A model generated the notes under the pieces. It saw nothing but the letters and a program-made list of their open reading frames with translations, made no database searches and was not told where the DNA came from. Below are positions 32,513 to 41,734 of a stretch of 64,000 bases of DNA, one piece after another (the stretch's first letter is position 1; every line of letters begins with the position of its first letter). Made by a program: the position numbers and the translations under genes. Origin of the DNA: Andreesenia angusta (GTDB taxonomy: Bacteria; Bacillota; Clostridia; Tissierellales; Gottschalkiaceae); assembly GCF_001855385.1 (NCBI RefSeq), contig NZ_MKIE01000002.1, forward strand, positions 248,001-312,000, in the 5' to 3' direction.

Positions 32513-34546
32513 CTACTTTAGTTTTTCTAGATCCACAAGGTCTCCTATAGTGAACTCTGTATCCTCGTTGTACTGCGAAAGGTCGATTTTTTCTTCTCTA
32601 GGCTGTGAAGACTTCTCTTTTGTCTCAGGCTTCTTTCCTTCAACCTCTTTTATGCTTAGCTCTATCCTTCTGTTTTCAAGGTCCATGCTCAGCACTTTCA
32701 CCTTTACAACTTGGTCTACGCTCAATACGTCTGAAGGCTTGGCTATGTTCTCGTAGGCTATCTGCGAGATATGAACCAGTCCTTCCACACCTTCTATCAC
32801 CTCTACAAAAGCTCCGAAAGGCATCAGTTTCTTGACGCTACCCTCTATTATATCTCCAACTTTGACTGCATCTGATACTTGGTCCCATGGTTGCGGCTTA
32901 AGCTGCTTCATTCCAAGCGATATTCTGTTGGCATCCCTGTCTACAGACTGTATTACAACCTTTACAGACTCGCCTTCCGAAACTACAGCCTTAGGGTCGT
33001 TCACTCTTGTCCAGGCCATGTCCGATACATGCAGAAGACCTGTAACGCCTTCTCCAAGATCTATAAAAGCTCCATAGCCCATGACCTTGTCAACCACTCC
33101 TGTAACCACTTGTCCTTCGTTTATAGTGCTCCATACATCGTCTCTCTTGGCCTTTACATTCTCTTCCTCTACCTGCTTGCTTGAAAGCACAAGCCTGTTC
33201 TTTCTTGAGTCTAGGTCTATTATTCTGGCGTTAAGCTCTGCATCCCTGTACTCGCTAAGGTCTTTTACGAACTTGACAGAAACCTGTGAAAGCGGTATGA
33301 ACCCTCTTATTCCAAGCACGTCAACTACAAGCCCGTTGTCCTTAACTTCTGTCACTTTTACAGAGATTATATTCTTATTTTCATAAAGTGCTTCTACATC
33401 TTTCCAGCTGCTCTTCATAGCTGCTCTCTTCTTGGACAGCACTACGTTTCCGTCTCCGTCATTTGTATTTACAACCATGACTGTTATCTTATCGCCTTCT
33501 TTTACCTCTGCTTTAAGGTCCACATCTAAGTCATTAGAGTACTCTTCTTTAGATATTATTCCGTCAGCCATATAACCTATATTGACTATGACTTCGCTTG
33601 AAGTCACCATTATTACTTCTCCCTCTATTATGTCCCCTCTTCTGATGCTTACAAAGCTCTCCTCTAGGGCTCTTTCCATTTCACTCTTGTCATTTATATT
33701 GTTCATCTTATTAAAAACCTCCTCTATAATCCAGTCTGGAGTAGATGCTCCTGCAGTTATTCCAACTAGATCATATTTTTCAAATTTTTCTGTGTCTATT
33801 TCATCAGCTGTCTCTATAAAAAACACGTTTTCACAGTATTTTTCACTTATTTCAACCAGCTTTCTGGTGTTTGAACTGTTTTTTCCGCCTATCACTATCA
33901 TGGCATCGGCTCTCTTGGCTAGGTCTACGCAGGAATCCTGCCTCTCTCTGGTGGCGCTGCAGATCGTATTGTAGATCTCGGCCGCCTTGGACTTTTTAGC
34001 TATGGCCTCAGAGAGCTGTTCAAACAACTCATTTCGCATCGTGGTCTGGGCGACTATGCATACCTCGTCTAGCTCCGGTAGTTTTGAGACGTCTTCCAGG
34101 CTTCCAATTATATACGCCTCGCCTCCACACCATCCGTTTATGCCTTTGACCTCAGGATGCGATGCATCTCCTATTATTATAACCTTTTTTCCGGCTTTAA
34201 AACAGCTTTCGGCCTTTTTTTGAACTTTTCTCACAAACGGGCACGTGCAGTCTACGACATCTATGTCGCTCTTCCTAGCTCGCTCGTATATCTCAAGGGG
34301 AACTCCGTGAGACCTTATCACAAGGCTGCCCTTGGCTTCTTCAGGCTCTTGCACTACGCTAAGGCCCTTCTTGTCAAGCACATCTACCACCTGCTGATTG
34401 TGTATAAGAGGGCCCAAAGACGAGACTACCGACTTCTCCTCTATCACGCTCATAGTGGTATCTATCGCCTTTTTCACTCCAAAGCAGAACCCCGAGTTCT
34501 TGGCTATTTCAACTTTCAAGCTATCACCATCCATTTGTCCAGCCAT
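32513..34546 (-). CDS. ispH: IspH fused to ribosomal protein S1-like domains
   Basis: The 677-residue product joins HMBPP reductase (residues 1-280), the last step of the MEP isoprenoid pathway, to four S1 RNA-binding repeats (about 295-625). IspH has the three iron-sulfur cysteines in GFCFGVKKA, DCTCPFV and NTICSATRERQ, and the HNQQ and SHGVP blocks. The S1 part has repeats such as GVVDKVMGYGAFIDLGEGV. This fusion is known in Clostridia. The gene overlaps plsC by one base. A TTG at residue 9 (34522) is a possible later start. Confidence 0.95.
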   Translation of the reverse strand: MAGQMDGDSLKVEIAKNSGFCFGVKKAIDTTMSVIEEKSVVSSLGPLIHNQQVVDVLDKKGLSVVQEPEEAKGSLVIRSHGVPLEIYERARKSDIDVVDCTCPFVRKVQKKAESCFKAGKKVIIIGDASHPEVKGINGWCGGEAYIIGSLEDVSKLPELDEVCIVAQTTMRNELFEQLSEAIAKKSKAAEIYNTICSATRERQDSCVDLAKRADAMIVIGGKNSSNTRKLVEISEKYCENVFFIETADEIDTEKFEKYDLVGITAGASTPDWIIEEVFNKMNNINDKSEMERALEESFVSIRRGDIIEGEVIMVTSSEVIVNIGYMADGIISKEEYSNDLDVDLKAEVKEGDKITVMVVNTNDGDGNVVLSKKRAAMKSSWKDVEALYENKNIISVKVTEVKDNGLVVDVLGIRGFIPLSQVSVKFVKDLSEYRDAELNARIIDLDSRKNRLVLSSKQVEEENVKAKRDDVWSTINEGQVVTGVVDKVMGYGAFIDLGEGVTGLLHVSDMAWTRVNDPKAVVSEGESVKVVIQSVDRDANRISLGMKQLKPQPWDQVSDAVKVGDIIEGSVKKLMPFGAFVEVIEGVEGLVHISQIAYENIAKPSDVLSVDQVVKVKVLSMDLENRRIELSIKEVEGKKPETKEKSSQPREEKIDLSQYNEDTEFTIGDLVDLEKLK

Positions 34547-35124
34547 CAGAGGCTGTATATTTTCACAAGTATTTCCCGACTGAGCTCCACATAGTCTTCT
34601 GTCTCCAGTTTTTTGCCGTAGTACTGCTCGAAGCTAAACGGCTTTCCCACAGTTATCTTGAGCGGCTTTCTGAACTCGTACTCGGATTCTATGTGCACAG
34701 GTATTATAGGGGACTTAGACTTGATGCTTATCATACTTATTCCCGCTTTAGCCTTGCTTAAATCCATTTTTTCTGTCCTGGTCCCCTCGGGGAACATGGC
34801 GAAGAGCTCGCCTTTTTTCAGAAACCTTATTGCGTTCTTTATGGCGCTTACATCAGCGGACTCTCTCGCTACAGGAAAAGCCCCGAGCAGCTGCAGCAGT
34901 TTTCCAAGGAATATGTTCTTTTCAAAGAGCTCTTTCTTGGCCATAAAGAAGAGCTGCCTCTTGGTCACAAGCCCAAGCGCCACAGGGTCTAGCTGGGTCT
35001 TGTGGTTTGAGCATATTATATAGTTGCCCTCTAGCGGCACATTTTCCTTGCCAATCACTGTCACCTTGAACATTATGTTCATATACGCCTTGGTGGCAAG
35101 CCTCGCTATATTGTAAAAGCCCAT
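34546..35124 (-). CDS. plsC: 1-acyl-glycerol-3-phosphate acyltransferase
   Basis: The 192-residue product adds the second acyl chain in phosphatidic acid synthesis at the inner membrane. The acyltransferase motifs NHKTQLDP (NHx4D) and FPEGTRTEK are present, and the N-terminus is hydrophobic. It follows cmk by one base and overlaps the IspH-S1 gene, so the three form one operon, an order (cmk, plsC, ispH) common in Clostridia. Confidence 0.94.
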   Translation of the reverse strand: MGFYNIARLATKAYMNIMFKVTVIGKENVPLEGNYIICSNHKTQLDPVALGLVTKRQLFFMAKKELFEKNIFLGKLLQLLGAFPVARESADVSAIKNAIRFLKKGELFAMFPEGTRTEKMDLSKAKAGISMISIKSKSPIIPVHIESEYEFRKPLKITVGKPFSFEQYYGKKLETEDYVELSREILVKIYSL

Positions 35125-35125
35125 G

Positions 35126-35776
35126 CTATTTTTTCCCGCCTCTCACTCTGCCTACTATGAAATCCACCACTTCTTCTATGTCCATGTCGGTTGTGTCCAC
35201 TTCAACTGCATCTTCAGCCTTTACAAGAGGCGATATTTCCCTGTTCATATCTATCTCGTCTCTCTTCTCTATATCTCTTTTTATCTCTTCGTAGCTCTGG
35301 GAGCTCTTGTCCTCTTCGTACCTTCTCCTAGCTCGCTCCTCTACAGATGCATTCAAGTAAAATTTGTACTCGGCATCAGAAAGCACAGTGGTACCTATGT
35401 CTCGCCCGTCCATTATCACAGACTTGCTATTGGCTATCTCCCTCTGCTTGGAAACCAGTATCTCCCTTATCTCTCCTATCTTGGCCACAGATGAAACGTT
35501 TTGATTTACTTCAGAGCTTCTTATCTCCTCGTCTACGACTCTTTCGTCCATGTAGATATGGTTCTCCCTGAAGTCTATGTCCGTGTCCTTTAAAAGCTCC
35601 ACCACACTCTGGCTGTCTGATATATCTGTGCCTGTGCTTAAGGCTTTAAGCGTAACAGCCCTGTACATGGCCCCTGTGTCTATATACTCAAGTCCTAGCT
35701 TCTGGGCTACTATCTTGGATATGGTGCTCTTCCCGGCACCGGCTGGTCCATCTATAGCTATAGAATATTTCTCCAT
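35126..35776 (-). CDS. cmk: Cytidylate kinase
   Basis: The 216-residue product phosphorylates CMP and dCMP. It starts with the P-loop IDGPAGAGKSTIS and has the CMP-binding region TGAMYRAVTL and DGRDIGTTVL. Length is typical. It lies 17 bases after the flavoprotein gene and one base before plsC, in the cmk-plsC-ispH operon. Confidence 0.96.
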   Translation of the reverse strand: MEKYSIAIDGPAGAGKSTISKIVAQKLGLEYIDTGAMYRAVTLKALSTGTDISDSQSVVELLKDTDIDFRENHIYMDERVVDEEIRSSEVNQNVSSVAKIGEIREILVSKQREIANSKSVIMDGRDIGTTVLSDAEYKFYLNASVEERARRRYEEDKSSQSYEEIKRDIEKRDEIDMNREISPLVKAEDAVEVDTTDMDIEEVVDFIVGRVRGGKK

Positions 35777-35793
35777 ATATTGCTCTGTCTCCT

Positions 35794-37014
35794 TTATGAA
35801 TTTATTCCCGCCAAGTACCCTGTGGAATAGGCTACCTGGAGATTGTATCCTCCTGTCAAGGCGTCCACGTCTATGGTCTCTCCTGCAAAGAAAAGTCCCG
35901 GCACAAGCTTGGACTCCATAGTGGAAGGGTCTATCTCGTCTGTAGAGATGCCTCCCGATGTGACTATGGCCTCGTCTATAGGCCTGAACTTCTTGAACTT
36001 AAGCCTGAAGTCCTTTATAAGCTCGACAAGCGCCTTGCGTTCTTCTTTGCTTATCTGATTTACAAACTTCTCGCCGTCTATATTAGACAGTTTCACCACA
36101 ACAGGTATGAGCTTGCTCGGGAACAGATCCCCTAGCGAGTTCTTGAACTGCTTTTTGGAGTATTTCTCGAAGTCCTTTATTATCCTGCTCTCAAGCTGCT
36201 TGTGGTCAAGCGCTGGCTTCAGGTCTATTGATATCTCTATGTGCTTGTCTATATGGCGGTTTATATAGTTACTCATGCTGAGCACCATAGGCCCCGATAC
36301 GCCGTAGTGGGTGAATATCATCTCCCCGAAGTCCTCGTATATCTTCTGCTTTCCGGCATAGGCTTTCAGGCTCACATTTTTAAGGGAAAGTCCTTGAAGC
36401 TCTCCTATCCAGTTTTCCGAAACTTCGCACGGCACAAGCGCAGGCTTTATCGCCACCACCGTATGTCCTAGAGATTTTGCAAACCTGTAGCCGTCACCTG
36501 TAGAGCCTGTAGAGCTGTAGGATTTTCCGCCTGTCGCAATCACTACAGAGTCGAACTCCTCTTCAATTCCGTTCGAGACAAGCGCAAATCTCTCTCCGCA
36601 TTTTTCCAAGCTAGATACAGGACTTTCCAGGCGCACTTCCACTCCCTTTGAATCCAGGAATTTCTTAAGCGCCTTTATCACGTCACTTGACTTGTCGCTC
36701 TCGGGAAAAACCCTGTTTCCTCGCTCCACCTTGGTGGCCACGCCATAGGACTCTATTAAATTCACTATGTCGTCGTTGGTGAAGGAGTAGAATCCGCTGT
36801 ACATAAAGCTCTTGTTCACAGCTATGTTCTCTATAAGCTCCTCTATAGGGGCTGCATTCGTTATATTGCATCTGCCTTTTCCAGTTATAAACAGCTTCTT
36901 GCCCAATTTTTCGTTTTTCTCAAACAGCACCACGCTGTTTCCGGAAGCGGCGCTGTTTCCTGCGGCTATTATACCTGCAGGGCCCCCTCCTATCACTGCA
37001 ACTCTTCTGCCCAT
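35794..37014 (-). CDS. BaiN/HI0933-like FAD-dependent oxidoreductase
   Basis: The 406-residue product has an N-terminal FAD dinucleotide fold (VIGGGPAGIIAAGNSA, residues 6-21) and GKGRCNITNA, DSVVIATGGKSYSSTG, and a C-terminal return to the FAD domain (FFAGETIDVDALTGGYN). This family (HI0933, BaiN) has unclear substrates; it is often placed next to cmk, as here, which is a conserved order in Firmicutes. It follows the phosphatase gene by nine bases. Confidence 0.93.
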   Translation of the reverse strand: MGRRVAVIGGGPAGIIAAGNSAASGNSVVLFEKNEKLGKKLFITGKGRCNITNAAPIEELIENIAVNKSFMYSGFYSFTNDDIVNLIESYGVATKVERGNRVFPESDKSSDVIKALKKFLDSKGVEVRLESPVSSLEKCGERFALVSNGIEEEFDSVVIATGGKSYSSTGSTGDGYRFAKSLGHTVVAIKPALVPCEVSENWIGELQGLSLKNVSLKAYAGKQKIYEDFGEMIFTHYGVSGPMVLSMSNYINRHIDKHIEISIDLKPALDHKQLESRIIKDFEKYSKKQFKNSLGDLFPSKLIPVVVKLSNIDGEKFVNQISKEERKALVELIKDFRLKFKKFRPIDEAIVTSGGISTDEIDPSTMESKLVPGLFFAGETIDVDALTGGYNLQVAYSTGYLAGINS

Positions 37015-37023
37015 AAAATTCTC

Positions 37024-37632
37024 CTATCTTGAAAGATGAGCTGTGTCGTTAAAATATCTCATCACTGTATTGTAGTCTCCAAACTCTATCATGGTTATGC
37101 CTGTGTTGCTTATGCTGAAGTTTCCGTACTTTGAAAGGTCTATGCCTAGAAGCCCGAGTATCATGGCCTTTATGGCCGTTCCATGTGACACAAGAAGCAC
37201 GTTTTCAGAGCTGTCGCACTGCTTTATCCTGTCTATAGCTTTAAGCATCCTGTCCTGAACCTCTGAAAGCACCTCGGAGCCCTCTACCTTGAACTCATGA
37301 GGTCTTTTTTTCCAGAGCATATACTCTTCTCCGTTTTGCTCTGCCACTTCCGAAAGCAGCCTACCTTCCCAATGACCAAAGCACATCTCTTTGAAGTCTT
37401 CGTCCACTTTCGGACTAACTCCTAGCTCTGCTCCCACTACTTCTGCTGTAAGCTTAGCCCTCTTGAGTGGGCTTGCATATATGCTTCCTATTCTCTCGCC
37501 TTTAAGTCTGGCTCCGGCTAGTCTTGCCTGCTCAACGCCTTTTTCTGTAAGCTCTGAGTCTTTGCTTCCCTGCACCTTCCCCGTCAAGTTCCAGTCTGAT
37601 TCTCCATGTCTAAGCAAGTAAAGTCTTCTCAT
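37024..37632 (-). CDS. Histidine phosphatase family protein
   Basis: The 202-residue product has the phosphohistidine motif LLRHGESDWN at its start, the second basic site and the LVSHGTAIKAM histidine. Members include phosphoglycerate mutase-like and broad phosphatases; the substrate is not clear. I start it at ATG 37632, seven bases after GAGGAGA; the upstream ATG overlaps the stop of the thioredoxin-like gene and lacks a site. It is in the same operon as the flavoprotein. Confidence 0.92.
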   Translation of the reverse strand: MRRLYLLRHGESDWNLTGKVQGSKDSELTEKGVEQARLAGARLKGERIGSIYASPLKRAKLTAEVVGAELGVSPKVDEDFKEMCFGHWEGRLLSEVAEQNGEEYMLWKKRPHEFKVEGSEVLSEVQDRMLKAIDRIKQCDSSENVLLVSHGTAIKAMILGLLGIDLSKYGNFSISNTGITMIEFGDYNTVMRYFNDTAHLSR

Positions 37633-37643
37633 CTTATCTCTCC

Positions 37644-37967
37644 TCATTCTAAAAATTCGCTGTATCTATCTAATTTCTGAACTATATCCTCTACAGATAT
37701 AAACCTAGCTTCCCTTAAAAATTCCTTCCCGTCTATATAGCCTATTATGGCTGGGACAGTGTAGACTGAAAGCAGGCCCCTGAGCTCTGGGAATGCCGAA
37801 TACTCTACCTTGAAAAACTCCAACTTGTCGTACTTAGCCATAACTTTCTCTATCTTGGGATAGAGGTCCACACATACAGAACAGGACTCTGCCCCTATAT
37901 ATATGACTCTGTTTGATTCGCTTTTTAAAAACTCGTCGAGTTCAACTTTTGAAACTATCTCTCTCAA
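37644..37967 (-). CDS. Thioredoxin-like protein
   Basis: The 107-residue product has a thioredoxin fold with the active-site pair CSVC (in GAESCSVCVDLYPKI) and the cis-proline block YTVPAIIGY. The unusual CSVC in place of CGPC suggests a specialised thioredoxin. The start is TTG 37967, after GAGGGGATCAAT. A TATAAT box lies a little upstream. It begins the operon with the phosphatase, the flavoprotein and cmk. Confidence 0.85.
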   Translation of the reverse strand: MREIVSKVELDEFLKSESNRVIYIGAESCSVCVDLYPKIEKVMAKYDKLEFFKVEYSAFPELRGLLSVYTVPAIIGYIDGKEFLREARFISVEDIVQKLDRYSEFLE

Positions 37968-38024
37968 ATTGATCCCCTCTCTTTCAGTACAATTATACCA
38001 TAGTTTTTTATAGTTTTTTTGTCT

Positions 38025-38066
38025 TTTATTATATCAATTATGATAAGATTTGTTTTGATATTTTAT
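38025..38066. repeat. Dispersed repeat copy B
   Basis: TTTTATTATATCAATTATGA, continuing TAAGATTTGTTTTGA, matches copy A near 26,870 with few differences. It lies between the thioredoxin start region and the terminator of the deacetylase gene. I do not know what it is. Confidence 0.5.
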
Positions 38067-38070
38067 CGTA

Positions 38071-38093
38071 AAAAAAAGAAGCCCTGAGGCTTC
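38071..38093 (-). terminator. Terminator of the polysaccharide deacetylase gene
   Basis: On the minus strand GAAGCC-TCAG-GGCTTC is followed by a T-run. The hairpin starts one base after the stop codon. Confidence 0.88.
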
Positions 38094-39269
38094 CTATCTC
38101 TCCCACCAATTGTAGTTCCATGCGCTTGGCCCTATGGCCCTCGACTTGTAGCCGCTCTTTTTCAAGTAGTCCAGTATTCCCGGCAGCGCGTCTGCAGTCT
38201 GGCTTTTGTCGTGGAAGAGCACGACAGGCGCTATGCCCTGCCAAACCTTAGGGGCTATGTTTGGAACCACGTTTCTGTAGATTTGGCTGCTGCTGCTCTT
38301 GTAGTCCAAGCTGTCTATATGCCAGTCCCAGACCCTGTACCCTGCAGATCTGAGAGTCCAAAACTGCGAGGATGTCATAAGCGGCTTTGAGCCGTAAGGC
38401 ACCCTTACAAGGTCTGTGGATACTCCGAATATGTTTTTAAGGTTGTTGTTTTGGGCGCTCATCTCGTTTAGAACGGAGTATGCGCTCCCTGTCAGGTAGA
38501 GCTTGTTCTTGTCGTGGCTTATGCTGTGAAGCCCCACGCTGTGGCCTTCCGATATTATCCTCCTGGTGTACTCAGGGTATCTCTTCATATTTCCGTCTAG
38601 CAGAAAGAAAGTCGCCTTCATATCGTACTTCTTGAGTATGTCGAGTATCCTGGGCGTGTTGGCGTTGGGCCCGTCATCGAAGGTAAGGTAAACAGTGGGG
38701 TATTTTGCCTCTTCGGCCTTTCTGGCTTCCTCTTCCTTGGCCTTCTTCTCCTCTAGGTATAGCTTGCGCTCGGCGTCTATAGTACCTTTTATCCTGTTGT
38801 AAAGCTCTTCCTCACTCTCTACAGCTTCATTTGAATTCGACACAAACCTGGCTATAGGCCCGTTCGCTATGTAGCTCACCTCGTAGTCGAAATGCTCCGC
38901 TATGGCCCTGAACTGCGCCATGGTCCTCTGGTTCTTGACGTAGACTTTGGCGGTGATTTCATCTCCGTTTGAGAACTTCAGCTTGTCGCTCCCCAGGTAT
39001 ATATCACACCATTTGCCGTCTTTCCTCAAGACCACCTTGTTCTCAGTTGCGTTCCACTCGACTTCCATGCCCATAAGCTCTGAAAGAGTCCGTACAGGCA
39101 CAAAAGTCCTCCCCTCTATGACTTCTGGTTTTGCATCTGTGAAGTTAACATAGTCGTTGTCCTTTACAACCACTATAAAGTCGGGGTACGACGCTGAGAA
39201 CGCGGTTCCTGACATAAACAGAGTCATCATAAAAAACATAGCCAAAACCATTCTGATTGATTTTCTCAT
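38094..39269 (-). CDS. Secreted polysaccharide deacetylase with copper-amine-oxidase-like stalk domain
   Basis: The 391-residue product has a signal peptide (MVLAMFFMMTLFMSG, AFSAS), an N-terminal stalk domain of the copper amine oxidase type (EGRTFVPVRTLSELMGMEVE), a charged helix (KKAKEEEARKAEEAK) and a C-terminal CE4 deacetylase domain. CE4 motifs TFDDGPN, HSVGLHSISHD, VRVPYGS and LFHDKS are present, so it should be active, probably on peptidoglycan. Of two ATG codons I prefer the one at 39269, six bases after AGGAGG. It stands alone between a terminator and the RpiR gene. Confidence 0.92.
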   Translation of the reverse strand: MRKSIRMVLAMFFMMTLFMSGTAFSASYPDFIVVVKDNDYVNFTDAKPEVIEGRTFVPVRTLSELMGMEVEWNATENKVVLRKDGKWCDIYLGSDKLKFSNGDEITAKVYVKNQRTMAQFRAIAEHFDYEVSYIANGPIARFVSNSNEAVESEEELYNRIKGTIDAERKLYLEEKKAKEEEARKAEEAKYPTVYLTFDDGPNANTPRILDILKKYDMKATFFLLDGNMKRYPEYTRRIISEGHSVGLHSISHDKNKLYLTGSAYSVLNEMSAQNNNLKNIFGVSTDLVRVPYGSKPLMTSSQFWTLRSAGYRVWDWHIDSLDYKSSSSQIYRNVVPNIAPKVWQGIAPVVLFHDKSQTADALPGILDYLKKSGYKSRAIGPSAWNYNWWER

Positions 39270-39363
39270 CATAATCCTCCTCTAATTTCAGTATGAATTT
39301 ATATACCCACAAAGTGAATCATTACCCGAGAAATCATCTAAAGTCTATGTTAGGTTTTGCTCC

Positions 39364-40236
39364 TTACCCTCTATATATATCGTCGTATACGTTGTACTCT
39401 TCCCATATTCCCTCTAGCTCCTTGAAGTACTCTGTTATCTCGGTCTTCATCTCCATGCCTATCCCGACTATAAGCGAGTTTATAAGGCTCATAGGCGCTA
39501 CAAGCGAGTCCACAAAAGAGTGCATATTGCTGACAGCATAGAGTATATAGTCGGCCATGGCTGAAATAGGCGCCGTGTCGCTGTCTGTTATGGCCACTAT
39601 CTTGGCTCCCTGTCCCTTGGCGTACCTCACGGCTTCAAGCGTCCGTTTCGAGTACCTCGGGTAGCTTATCCCTATCACCATATCGCCTTCCCCTATGCGG
39701 AGAAGCTGCTCGAATATGTCGCTTATGCCAAGGCTCACCACCTGCACGTCGTCTAGCATTACCCTGAGGTAGAAGCCTAGGTACTCCGCCAAGGCGTTTG
39801 AGCTTCTAAGCCCTATTATATACACCTTTCTGGCCTTCAGTATGCTGGCTACAGCCTGCTCGAACACCTCTACATCTATCTCGTCTATGGTGTTCCTTAT
39901 ATTGTCCATGTCTTTTTTCAGGACTTTCTTTATGGCCACTCCCTTGTTGGAGTAGTCGTCCATGCCTATCCTCTGGACCGTCGTCAGCTTGTTCTTTATG
40001 AGCTCCTGGAGTGCATCCTGGAGGTTCGGATATCCTGGGTAGCCCAGCGTATTTGCGAACCTTACAACTGTAGACTCGCTCACGCCGACTACCTCCCCTA
40101 TCTTGGCCGCCGTCATAAAGGCCGCCTTGTCGTAGTTGTCTATTATATATCTCGCTATGAGTTTCTGCCCCTTGCTGAGGCTTTCAAACTCTTTTCTTAT
40201 ATTGCTGATTAAATCTTTTTTTTCCTCTTCTGTCAT
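39364..40236 (-). CDS. RpiR/MurR family transcriptional regulator
   Basis: The 290-residue product has an N-terminal HTH_6 domain (residues about 20-75: AKIGEVVGVSESTVVRFANTL) and a SIS sugar-phosphate-binding domain (about 125-260: VYIIGLRSSNALAEYLG, VIGISYPRYSKRT, IVAITDSD). It controls genes in response to a phosphosugar; no sugar genes lie next to it. It is nine bases after surE on the same strand. Confidence 0.93.
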   Translation of the reverse strand: MTEEEKKDLISNIRKEFESLSKGQKLIARYIIDNYDKAAFMTAAKIGEVVGVSESTVVRFANTLGYPGYPNLQDALQELIKNKLTTVQRIGMDDYSNKGVAIKKVLKKDMDNIRNTIDEIDVEVFEQAVASILKARKVYIIGLRSSNALAEYLGFYLRVMLDDVQVVSLGISDIFEQLLRIGEGDMVIGISYPRYSKRTLEAVRYAKGQGAKIVAITDSDTAPISAMADYILYAVSNMHSFVDSLVAPMSLINSLIVGIGMEMKTEITEYFKELEGIWEEYNVYDDIYRG

Positions 40237-40245
40237 CTCGTATTC

Positions 40246-41007
40246 CTACTTTCGGAAGCCTAAGTTTATATTTTTCTCTAGAAGGCCGTAGTTAGTCAGG
40301 TCGAACTGCAGGGGAGTTACAGATATATGCTTGTTGGCTATAGCTATTACATCGCTCTCCTCCCTGTTTTCAAGCTGCTCTGGAACTCCTGACATCCAGT
40401 AGTAGTCTCTTCCCATAGGGTCTTCCCTCTTTACAAAGGAGTTCTTGTACCTCTGGACTCCCAGCTCAGTTATCTTTATCCCCTTTACGTCTTCTAATTC
40501 AACAGAGGGGATGTTTATATTCAGCAAGCTGCTTTTAAGCTCTTCATGGTTCAGTATCTCTTCAAAAAGCCTTGGGACGTAATGCGATGCCACGTCGTAT
40601 TTTAGCTGGCCGCTTCCCGCAAGCGAAAGGGCCATCGAAGGTATCCTGTGAAGCGCTCCCTCCACAGCGGCCGACACGGTTCCCGAGTACAGCACGTCTG
40701 TGCCTAAATTCCCGCCGTTGTTTATGCCTGAAACCAGCATGTCCGGCCTTACCTCTAGCAGATGCTCGACACCTATCTTCACGCAGTCTGAAGGCGTTCC
40801 GGACACGCTCCAGGCCTTTACACCTTCGCTAAATCCCTCTATGCTTTTGACCCTGAGTGGCTGATGCATAGTTATGCCGTGCCCTACAGCGCTCTTCTCG
40901 CTGTCCGGGGCCACTACATATATATTCCCAAACGCCTTCAAGCTGTCTACTAGCGTCTTGATTCCAACAGCGTCTATTCCATCATCATTCGTAACTAGTA
41001 TATTCAT
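40246..41007 (-). CDS. surE: 5'/3'-nucleotidase SurE
   Basis: The 253-residue product begins with the SurE signature MNILVTNDDGIDAVG, with the Asp-Asp metal site, and has VSGTPSDCVKIG and SGINNGGNLG. It removes phosphate from nucleoside monophosphates, in a survival and nucleotide-salvage role. Length is typical. It follows rluB by 20 bases on the same strand. Confidence 0.96.
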   Translation of the reverse strand: MNILVTNDDGIDAVGIKTLVDSLKAFGNIYVVAPDSEKSAVGHGITMHQPLRVKSIEGFSEGVKAWSVSGTPSDCVKIGVEHLLEVRPDMLVSGINNGGNLGTDVLYSGTVSAAVEGALHRIPSMALSLAGSGQLKYDVASHYVPRLFEEILNHEELKSSLLNINIPSVELEDVKGIKITELGVQRYKNSFVKREDPMGRDYYWMSGVPEQLENREESDVIAIANKHISVTPLQFDLTNYGLLEKNINLGFRK

Positions 41008-41027
41008 ATATACTCCCCCTAATTTTT

Positions 41028-41732
41028 CTAGCGTTCTGCAAGTTTCTCGAGCTCGGAATCAGTCATATATCTCCACTCGCCTTCCTGTATGTCTCCAAGT
41101 CTTAAGCTGCCCACCTGCGTCCTCCTGAGCGACTTTACAGGATGGTTTATGGCCTCGCACATCTTTCTGACCTGGCGGTTCCTGCCTTCTCTGATCTCTA
41201 TCTCCACAAGCGACTCGTCCGAAAACTGCCTAAGGAGCTTTATCCTAGCCTTTGCAGTTGTGTAGTCTTCTATCTTAAGTCCATCTCTGAACCTCTTCAT
41301 CTCCTGCTCTGTCGGTATGCCCTTGACCTTGGCTATATACTTCTTGTTTATCCTATGGCTGGGATGTGTCATTTTATTGGTGAACTCCCCGTCATTTGTC
41401 AGTATGAGAAGCCCCGTGGTGTCGTAGTCCAGCCTTCCTACTGGGTATATCCTCTCTTCCACACCCTCTACAAGGTCTAGTACCGTCTTTCTCCCGAACT
41501 GGTCGTCTGCAGTTGTCACATATCCCGAAGGCTTGTTCAGCACTATATAGACCTTCTCCTCTTCCGGAACTATGCGCTTTCCGTCGTACTCGACTATGTC
41601 GCCATCCTCCACTTTAAAGCCAAGCTCTGTAACTGTATTGCCGTTCACTCTGACCTTGCCCTCTGCTATAAGCTCTTCCGACTTTCGCCTAGAAGCCACC
41701 CCGCAGCTGGCCATATACTTTTGCAACCTCAT
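41028..41732 (-). CDS. rluB: 23S rRNA pseudouridine synthase RluB-type
   Basis: The 234-residue product has an S4 RNA-binding domain at the N-terminus (MRLQKYMASCGVASRRKSEE) and the RsuA/RluB catalytic block VGRLDYDTTGLLI with the catalytic aspartate. It makes pseudouridine in 23S rRNA. I start it at ATG 41732, after AAGGAAC; a TTG two codons upstream is less likely. It overlaps the scpB region closely, in the conserved order scpA, scpB, rluB. Confidence 0.94.
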   Translation of the reverse strand: MRLQKYMASCGVASRRKSEELIAEGKVRVNGNTVTELGFKVEDGDIVEYDGKRIVPEEEKVYIVLNKPSGYVTTADDQFGRKTVLDLVEGVEERIYPVGRLDYDTTGLLILTNDGEFTNKMTHPSHRINKKYIAKVKGIPTEQEMKRFRDGLKIEDYTTAKARIKLLRQFSDESLVEIEIREGRNRQVRKMCEAINHPVKSLRRTQVGSLRLGDIQEGEWRYMTDSELEKLAER

Positions 41733-41734
41733 AA

